This document shows, piece by piece, positions 5,682 through 10,737 of a DNA stretch of 12,416 bases (within the stretch, counting starts at the first letter, position 1; the number at the start of each line of letters is the position of its first letter). The stretch lies in NCBI GenBank assembly GCA_964407285.1, contig CAYOVG010000207.1:1-12416 (forward strand), in the 5' to 3' direction. Origin of the DNA: CAYOVG01 sp964407285. GTDB lineage: Bacteria > Desulfobacterota > Syntrophobacteria > Syntrophobacterales > Syntrophobacteraceae. The notes under the pieces are model-generated. The model searched no databases. It was not told the origin of the DNA and saw nothing but the letters and a program-made list of their open reading frames with translations. The translations under genes and the position numbers were made by a program.

Positions 5682-6992
5682 ATGGATTGGACCGACTGGG
5701 TAAGAGAGAATACTGATCCTTCGACCGCTTCGAGCAAACCGGAAGCCCTTGCGGGGCTTCGGGTGCTGGATCTCGGCTACGGGAGTTTTGCGGGTCTCTT
5801 CGCTTCTTCCCTGTTGTCCGAATCGGGAGCCAGGGTCATCAGGGTGGAACCCCTCGAAGGTGATATCGCCCGCAGGATGACCCCCTTCGGACGCAAGATC
5901 GAAGGCGCGGGGCTGCCGTACCTGGTGGAAGGCAGGAACAAAGAGCACATCACGCTCAATATCAAGAAGGACAAAGGGAAAGAGCTGCTCAGGGAACTGG
6001 TGAAAGGGGCGGATATACTGCTGGAGACCGGTTTTCCGGGGACGATGGACGAGGCGGGGATCGGGTGGAACGCTCTCAAGAGAGTGAACCCGCGGCTCAT
6101 ATACGTGGCGCTGACGAGCTACGGCCAGGTGGGCGAACTCTCCGCGGTGGCCAGGATGGCGCGTTGGAGATGTTACGATTCCGTTGCGCAGGCCCTCTCG
6201 GGCGTCGCCTCCACCACCGGGATGCCGGATACCGGAGCGGACGGCTTACCACAGGAAACCAAAGCCCCCACCCTGGCGGGCGGTTGGATGGGCTGGTATG
6301 CGGGAGGCGCGTATGCCGCCGTGGCGGTCATGGCGGCGCTCTTTTCCCGCGAGATGACCGGGACGGGGCAATTCATCGATATCAGTCCCGCCGAAGCCCT
6401 GATGAATTTCAACAACTACGCCCTGCAGTTCCATCACCTCACGGGAACCGAGCCGGACAGGACCGGCAACATGGACCTCGGAGCGCATCCCTACTGCTAT
6501 TTCCGGTGCAAGGACGGCATGGTCTTTCTGAGCGGGTACACGGACGAGGACTGGCGCTCGTTGTGCGGCATGATCGGAAGGGAAGACCTGGCCCTGCGTT
6601 ACGCCACCCTGGCCGACAGGACGCAGTATCCGAACGCTGTACGGATAGTGGAGGAGATCGAGCGATTCACGCTCGGGCGAACACGGGCCGAACTCGTGGA
6701 TATGTGGCGTTCCGCCGGGAAGAAGAACGGAGTCGCCGTCAGTGAGGTCCTCACGCCCGCCGAGGCGTCGGAGCCGGACCACTGGCGCGAGCGCCAGGCC
6801 CTCGTCCAGGTGGAGGAAGCCCCCTGGGGCAAATTCCTCATGCAGGGAATTCCGGTCAAGATGAGCGAGACTCCTCCCCGCATCAAGTGGGTCTGCCGGA
6901 AAGTGGGGGCCGATAACGAGAGCGTCTATGGGGAACTGCTCGGGCTGGACCGGGAGGCGATGGACATCCTGAAAGACCAGGGGATTATCTAA
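5682..6992 (+). CDS. Family III (CaiB/BaiF) CoA-transferase, subunit 2
   Basis: This 436-residue protein is a paralogue of the preceding one and of nearly equal length. It has the N-terminal GLRVLDLGYGSFAGLFASSLL, GARVIRVEP, the YDSVAQALSG block with likely catalytic Asp166 (formyl-CoA transferase uses D169), and a GTGQFIDISPAEALM stretch typical of the family. The C-terminal IKWVCRKVGADNESV matches subunit 1. Both proteins keep the catalytic Asp, so either a heterodimer with two active sites or two separate enzymes is possible. ATG 5682 is preferred for its GGAG and its match to the family start. GTG 5619, overlapping the first gene by 17 bases, would add 21 acidic residues made partly from a tandem repeat. 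The 46-base gap indicates co-transcription. The next gene is convergent, 14 bases away, with no obvious terminator between. Confidence 0.88.
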   Translation: MDWTDWVRENTDPSTASSKPEALAGLRVLDLGYGSFAGLFASSLLSESGARVIRVEPLEGDIARRMTPFGRKIEGAGLPYLVEGRNKEHITLNIKKDKGKELLRELVKGADILLETGFPGTMDEAGIGWNALKRVNPRLIYVALTSYGQVGELSAVARMARWRCYDSVAQALSGVASTTGMPDTGADGLPQETKAPTLAGGWMGWYAGGAYAAVAVMAALFSREMTGTGQFIDISPAEALMNFNNYALQFHHLTGTEPDRTGNMDLGAHPYCYFRCKDGMVFLSGYTDEDWRSLCGMIGREDLALRYATLADRTQYPNAVRIVEEIERFTLGRTRAELVDMWRSAGKKNGVAVSEVLTPAEASEPDHWRERQALVQVEEAPWGKFLMQGIPVKMSETPPRIKWVCRKVGADNESVYGELLGLDREAMDILKDQGII

Positions 6993-7006
6993 GCTGTTGG
7001 GATCAC

Positions 7007-7966
7007 CTAAAAAATGTGAGACATCGCGACCTTCCAGAACCGGTCCGCAATGACCATCGCCACACCCGCGCTCACCCAGAACGCTCCTTTCACCCAGTCG
7101 CGCTTGCGGGCCGAAAATTCCACGGCGCCCGGCATGGAGCCGTTGTACCCTCGGGCGAGCATGGCTTCGTAGACCCTTTGGGTCCTCTCGAAACTTCGCA
7201 CCAGGAGCATCCCCAAAAAGTTGGCGACCGTGTGAATGGTCTGAAAGTCGGTGCGCTTCCGGAACCCTCGCGCTCGCATCGCTCTCACCATGCGGGTGGC
7301 TTCGTCCTGGAAGACGAAAATGTACCTGTGGGCGAGAAGGACCATCTGGCAGACCATGAGAGGCGTTCCGAGGCCGGCGAGGGCTTTGACGGTAACCGGG
7401 AAGGGAGATGTGGCGAGCAGGGGTTCGACCAGGAGCGCGATGGCGGAGGCCTTCAGGCAGATGAGCACCGCCGGCGGGAAGCCCCTGAGGTTGAAGGAAA
7501 CGAACGACAGATGCTCGAATACGACGAGCGTATCGCCGCTCCTGGCGGGTGCGGTGATGGGCATCACGACGAGAAACATCCCGAGGAATGCTCCCATGGC
7601 GGCGAGCCTGCGCAGGGGATAGCGGAAGGGAATGCGCGCGACGCAGATGGATGCGATGGACAGGGCGAGCACCAGGGTCGCCCAGAAAAGCTGGGTGAGC
7701 GATGCGGCGCAAAACATGAAGAAGAGAAGGGATGCGAGCTTAATACGGGCGTCCCACCGATGGAACGGAGAATCCCGGCCGGCCTGGGAATCGATTGCCG
7801 GTATGCTCGGGTCCCTCTCGTCTTGCTGCATTCCGTTCGCAGTTTTGCGGGACGAAGAGAACCGCACCAGGAGAATGCACCCGATCCAGGCGGAGACCAG
7901 CCCGAACGCCGCCAGGACGAACCACTCCACGGGCAGTCTCAGCACTTCGACATCGGCGGGTCCCAT
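7007..7966 (-). CDS. cbiQ: ECF transporter T component CbiQ/NikQ with extra N-terminal helix
   Basis: This 319-residue membrane protein is the coupling (EcfT) subunit that transmits ATP hydrolysis to the metal-binding component CbiM. The CbiQ domain begins near residue 67 (SPFHRWDARIKL) and has several hydrophobic helices (about 76-110, 120-138, 165-185 and 200-218). Both Ala-Arg-Gly coupling motifs are present, at 232-234 and 271-273. Ahead of it lie an extra hydrophobic helix (15-36) and a polar linker (37-66) that ordinary CbiQ proteins of about 220-260 residues lack. It is the last gene of the minus-strand operon, starting 12 bases after the cbiM stop; the ribosome site is weak, so coupled translation is likely. 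Nickel versus cobalt is not decided by this subunit. Confidence 0.92.
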   Translation of the reverse strand: MGPADVEVLRLPVEWFVLAAFGLVSAWIGCILLVRFSSSRKTANGMQQDERDPSIPAIDSQAGRDSPFHRWDARIKLASLLFFMFCAASLTQLFWATLVLALSIASICVARIPFRYPLRRLAAMGAFLGMFLVVMPITAPARSGDTLVVFEHLSFVSFNLRGFPPAVLICLKASAIALLVEPLLATSPFPVTVKALAGLGTPLMVCQMVLLAHRYIFVFQDEATRMVRAMRARGFRKRTDFQTIHTVANFLGMLLVRSFERTQRVYEAMLARGYNGSMPGAVEFSARKRDWVKGAFWVSAGVAMVIADRFWKVAMSHIF

Positions 7967-7978
7967 GGCGCAGTCTCT

Positions 7979-8599
7979 CTAGCCGAGCCACACCGGGGTG
8001 GACAAGACATTCAGAAGATCGGGTTTCACTTTGTAAAGGAACGAAACCACGAAAGCCGATATCGCGGTTTCTATGATCAGTACCGGCAGATGGGCGATCA
8101 TGGCGATCTTTGCGACCCCGAAAAAGTCTTCCCCGCCCGTCATCAGCAGGAGAGCCAGGATGAGCACGGCGAAAACCACCCCTGCGCCGCCCGCCAGCGC
8201 TCCGGCAAAGACGTATCGTGAAAAGGACTGTCCTTTTGCGATCCGGAAGAGCAATCCGGATATGAGAGCCGGAATGCCCATCAGCACCGCATTGGCCCCG
8301 ATAGCGGTAATGCCGCCGAACTGGAAGAGCAGGCTCTGGAGGACGATGCCCAGGGCAATGGAGATGAAAGCGCTCCTCCCCAGGAGGATGCCTACAAGGC
8401 CGGGAATCAGGAGATGCACGCTGGTGGGGCCGATGGGCACATGTATGAGGGATGCCACGAAGAAAGCGGAGGTCACAACGGCGGTTTTGGGCAGGTCCTC
8501 CGGGTTGGTTTTCCGGGCGCTCCATGCGGTAATCGCGAGACTCGCCGCGAAGCCTCCCACGGCGACGGATATCGGCAGCACACCATCTGAAATATGCAT
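7979..8599 (-). CDS. cbiM: ECF transporter S component CbiM/NikM (Ni/Co binding)
   Basis: This 206-residue membrane protein is the substrate-specific component of a nickel or cobalt ECF transporter. It begins with MHISDGVL: the free N-terminal amine and His2 are metal ligands in this family, which fixes ATG 8599 as the start. The conserved HVPIGPTSVHLLIPGLVGILLG block (53-74) supplies further His residues (53, 62). The rest forms about five or six hydrophobic helices. A GGAAGAG ribosome site precedes the start. The gene lies 96 bases after the membrane-anchor gene and 12 bases before cbiQ. No cbiN lies next to it; the DUF4198-like genes upstream in the operon suggest the nickel-type NikKLMQO arrangement. 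Confidence 0.95.
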   Translation of the reverse strand: MHISDGVLPISVAVGGFAASLAITAWSARKTNPEDLPKTAVVTSAFFVASLIHVPIGPTSVHLLIPGLVGILLGRSAFISIALGIVLQSLLFQFGGITAIGANAVLMGIPALISGLLFRIAKGQSFSRYVFAGALAGGAGVVFAVLILALLLMTGGEDFFGVAKIAMIAHLPVLIIETAISAFVVSFLYKVKPDLLNVLSTPVWLG

Positions 8600-8653
8600 A
8601 ATTCATCTCTTCCGCAATGAATAATTACTGCAACAGCTGCTTTGCTGTTCGGG

Positions 8654-8692
8654 TATCCCGGAGTTGCGGCCGGGAGGCGCGACTCCGGGATA
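8654..8692 (-). other. Intercistronic hairpin before cbiM
   Basis: Arms at 8654-8668 and 8678-8692 pair over 15 positions with one T-G pair, including a perfect 11-bp outer part (TATCCCGGAGT with ACTCCGGGATA), around a nine-base loop. It starts four bases after the stop codon of the upstream gene and has no T run. In the mRNA it could protect the upstream transcript or lower downstream expression; this role is inferred. Confidence 0.6.
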
Positions 8693-8695
8693 TGT

Positions 8696-9139
8696 TCACT
8701 TCCTGTTCGTCCGGCGGCTCTGCAGGTAGAGCGCTATGCCGGTCAACCCCACAATGTAACCGATGCCGGCGACAATCTCCTTCAGGCCGGGTTTGGAGAG
8801 GTCGTCTCTCAGCGCCGCTATCTCTCGCTTCAACTGCCCCGTCTCCCTGGTGATGAGAACCTTTTGCTGCTGGAGCATGGCCGCCAATTGCCGGCAGTCC
8901 ATATCCGCCCCCGAGGTTGAGCCGTCCTGCGGGGCGCTCTCCCGTGAATCCGATTCAACGGCCCGGGGTTGCCGGACAGTCCCGGTTTGCTCCTGTGCTT
9001 CGGCGCTCCGGGCGGCAAGGAAGCCGCTGCCGCCGCAGACGGCCAAAGCGAAAAGGAAGCCGCTGCCGCCGCAGACGGCCAAAGCGAAGAGGAAAGGAAA
9101 ACCGCATCGGATTACTCGCACGCGGAACCTGAAAGCCAT
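8696..9139 (-). CDS. Small exported coiled-coil protein with C-terminal membrane anchor (NikL C-terminal-like)
   Basis: This 147-residue protein has a signal-peptide-like N-terminus (about 1-48, possible cut AEA/QE), a Ser/Asp-rich linker (49-80), a probable coiled coil (83-113) and one hydrophobic helix, GIGYIVGLTGIALYL (125-139), followed by a basic tail. The helix motif resembles, from memory, the C-terminal anchor of NikL-like proteins of nickel ECF transporters, whose periplasmic domain here is a separate gene. ATG 9139 is preceded by GGGGAG and lies two bases after the upstream stop (TAA-CC-ATG), so translation is coupled. The hydrophobic core is duplicated: FLFALAVCGGSG occurs at 16-27 and 28-39. 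It probably tethers or assembles the accessory proteins at CbiM/CbiQ; function is inferred from context. Confidence 0.6.
   Translation of the reverse strand: MAFRFRVRVIRCGFPFLFALAVCGGSGFLFALAVCGGSGFLAARSAEAQEQTGTVRQPRAVESDSRESAPQDGSTSGADMDCRQLAAMLQQQKVLITRETGQLKREIAALRDDLSKPGLKEIVAGIGYIVGLTGIALYLQSRRTNRK
9017..9094. repeat. 36-bp tandem duplication inside a signal peptide
   Basis: Two 36-base units (9019-9054 and 9055-9090) differ at one base, with matching flanks of two bases on the left and four on the right. The unit is a multiple of three and encodes 12 residues, so the frame is kept. The near identity suggests recent duplication. Confidence 0.92.
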
Positions 9140-9141
9140 GG

Positions 9142-9498
9142 TTACTCCCCGAGTTCGCTTTTCTTCAGGAGAAACGTGCTTCTGTGGCCCATGGAAGCAT
9201 TGATCGCGATAGTCAGATCGTCCTTCTTGGGGATGGGAAGAACGCATTTTCCTTCCTTGTCGGTCACCCCTTCGGCCACCTTTTGATTTTGGCTGTCCAG
9301 GACCTCCACCGTTCCTCCCACGACCTTTTTCCCGTCGGGAAAATAGCTTTCGGTGTGGATCTTTCCATCTTCAACGTAGGCGAAGATGTTCACCTTATGA
9401 GCGTGGGCGGGCGCGGCCCACAAGAAAACCGAAAGGAGCAAAGCGAGGCCGGATGCGACGGCGTATTCCATTTTCAGCGATTTGTCACGGCGGCTCAA
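9142..9498 (-). CDS. NikL-like periplasmic domain protein
   Basis: This 118-residue exported protein has a clear signal peptide (positive start, hydrophobic core 13-29, cut AHA/HK at 33-34), so the mature protein begins with His34. The remaining 85 residues look like a small beta-sandwich domain (HKVNIFAYVEDGKIHTES, then GGTVEVLDSQNQKVAEGVTDKEG) with a late GHRSTF. It resembles the N-terminal part of NikL-type accessory proteins of nickel ECF transporters; those usually continue into a membrane anchor, which is here the next gene. The start is TTG 9498, chosen for GGAG eight bases upstream; Met10 lacks a ribosome site. It lies 33 bases after the DUF4198 gene. A role in metal capture or delivery to CbiM is inferred. 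Confidence 0.65.
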   Translation of the reverse strand: MSRRDKSLKMEYAVASGLALLLSVFLWAAPAHAHKVNIFAYVEDGKIHTESYFPDGKKVVGGTVEVLDSQNQKVAEGVTDKEGKCVLPIPKKDDLTIAINASMGHRSTFLLKKSELGE

Positions 9499-9531
9499 TG
9501 TGTCTTCTCCATGGGGGTTATTTAATCGGGA

Positions 9532-10362
9532 TCATTGCTTCGGGGCCGCTTTCATGTCCGTGGCGTAAACCCAGTAGACCGCCCCGATCTCGACTTCTTT
9601 GGGCTGTCCGTCCTTTTTGTGTTTCCACGGCGCGGTCTGAAGCGCGGCGAACCCCCACCATCCTTCCCTGGGCATCGCATAGGTAAAGACGCCGTTCTTG
9701 TCAGTCTTGACCACCTGGGTCACGTACGGGTCCGAGGGGGCCGCGACGACGGAGCCGTCTTTCTTGGACGATCCGTTGAGGTATTCGATTTCAACTTCGG
9801 TGTTGGGAACGGGTTTTCCCTTCGTGATCACCTGGCCGGTGAATACGTTCCCCGTCCAGAAGCCGTAGGGACGTGTCAGGGGAATGATTTCGGTTTCGAG
9901 TCCGACCGGCTTGTCCCAGCCTTCCTGGAGCCCGAGCGCATCCACGCAGACTTTGGTATAATGGACGATGAACTTGTCTTCCGCGGCTTCCCAGTAAGGA
10001 ACGGGTTCCACGAAAAAGGTGTAATCGCCCGGTTTCTTGATGGCGAGGCTGGTTTTCCAAAAGGTGAACGCACGGTCCTGGTTCGGGCCTTTACCCTGAT
10101 CGCTTTGCAGAGTCTCCATGAGGTCTTCGGCCTTTCCCTTGTACAGCACTCCGAACCGCTTGGGCTTTTCCATCTCCATGTACTGCATCTCCATGGGATG
10201 GATGAACTTCACTTCCACGCCGATGGTCGACTGGTCTTCCTGGGTAACGATGTCGTCCGATGGAATGACGGCGCCGAAGTGGGCTTGCGCCGTGGAATCG
10301 AAGGCAAGGGAAATCGGCAGGGCCAGTACAATCATCATGAAAAACCAACGCAATCGCACCAT
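9532..10362 (-). CDS. DUF4198/NikK-like periplasmic metal-transport accessory protein
   Basis: This 276-residue exported protein is probably of the DUF4198 family found beside nickel/cobalt ECF transporters (named NikK or CbiK-like in some systems). The signal peptide ends at AQA/HF (27-28), so the mature chain starts with His28. A Met/His patch, HPMEMQYMEM (55-64), is a plausible metal site. Later motifs GDYTFFVEPVPYWEAAEDKFI and GVFTYAMPREGWWGFAAL are typical of such beta-rich domains. ATG 10362 is chosen because GGAG lies five bases upstream and the signal peptide begins there; the frame stays open to 10509 but that part is unlike an exported protein. It is the first gene of the operon that ends with cbiQ. 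A role as periplasmic nickel or cobalt binder is inferred. Confidence 0.72.
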   Translation of the reverse strand: MVRLRWFFMMIVLALPISLAFDSTAQAHFGAVIPSDDIVTQEDQSTIGVEVKFIHPMEMQYMEMEKPKRFGVLYKGKAEDLMETLQSDQGKGPNQDRAFTFWKTSLAIKKPGDYTFFVEPVPYWEAAEDKFIVHYTKVCVDALGLQEGWDKPVGLETEIIPLTRPYGFWTGNVFTGQVITKGKPVPNTEVEIEYLNGSSKKDGSVVAAPSDPYVTQVVKTDKNGVFTYAMPREGWWGFAALQTAPWKHKKDGQPKEVEIGAVYWVYATDMKAAPKQ

Positions 10363-10517
10363 TGTTTCTCCTTCCGTGGTCAGGGCAAGAAGATCGCAAC
10401 GCCACTTCCCCTCCGGGTCCACCGGGGCTGGTAAAAAGCCGACCTGATGACGATCTTCATGACCGTATTTTAGGATTTCCAAAAAATAGAGTAAGATAGG
10501 GAATGGCAATTATGGCT
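10363..10517. other. Leader part of the divergent intergenic region
   Basis: The gap between the DUF4198 gene and the ATPase gene is 375 bases. This part would be transcribed as the 5' leader of the minus-strand operon if the promoter at 10604-10632 is used. I saw no cobalamin riboswitch B12-box context and no other riboswitch I can name. No separate gene is evident. Confidence 0.4.
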
Positions 10518-10592
10518 GGACCCCAATTGCGGCGGTCCCCACGCCTGCCGGCGTTCCCCCGTTCATCGGGGTGTGAGGAAGTTTCAACTTCC
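10518..10592. promoter_or_regulatory. Run of four small hairpins
   Basis: Four perfect short inverted repeats follow each other: GGACC/GGTCC (10518-10522 with 10534-10538), ACGCC-TGCC-GGCGT (10541-10554), CCCCG-TTCAT-CGGGG (10557-10571) and GGAAGT-TTCA-ACTTCC (10577-10592). They lie just downstream of the predicted minus-strand promoter, so they could fold in the operon leader. A metal-sensing RNA is possible, but I do not recognise a known class. Confidence 0.4.
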
Positions 10593-10594
10593 AG

Positions 10595-10633
10595 ATTGAC
10601 ACTTTTCTAAAATAATCCGCGGGAAGTGTCAAT
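10595..10633. promoter_or_regulatory. 10-bp inverted repeat, candidate operator of the divergent promoter region
   Basis: ATTGACACTT (10595-10604) is perfectly mirrored by AAGTGTCAAT (10624-10633) with a 19-base spacer. The right arm contains the -35 box of the predicted minus-strand promoter and the left arm touches its -10 box. This is a sensible place for a repressor. The E. coli NikR operator (GTATGA-N16-TCATAC) has a different sequence and spacing, so no regulator is assigned. Confidence 0.5.
10604..10632 (-). promoter_or_regulatory. Possible promoter of the nik/cbi operon
   Basis: On the minus strand a perfect TTGACA (10632-10627) is separated by 17 bases from TAGAAA (10609-10604), a four-of-six match to TATAAT. 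Transcription would start near 10597 and leave a leader of about 235 bases before the DUF4198 start codon. Confidence 0.4.
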
Positions 10634-10737
10634 AGCTAAATTGCCTTGACAATCAGGCGGGATCATGATCTTGTCCGAGCGCCCCGGCGGGGCGGGGTAA
10701 ACCGGCAGTGGGGTTGGTCGTATCATGGAGAAAGCGC

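Noticed and set aside
6246..7712. Minus-strand 488-residue frame
   Set aside because: It overlaps the CoA-transferase antisense and cbiQ in another frame; the Arg/His/Pro-rich composition is typical of shadow frames in G+C-rich DNA.
7016..8221. Plus-strand 401-residue frame opposite cbiM and cbiQ
   Set aside because: It is antisense to two well-supported membrane proteins and is His/Glu/Gly-rich as expected for a shadow frame.
10381..10420. GCCACT word in the nik/cbi leader, reminiscent of a cobalamin riboswitch B12 box
   Set aside because: It is on the opposite strand from the leader and the other conserved B12 riboswitch elements are absent.
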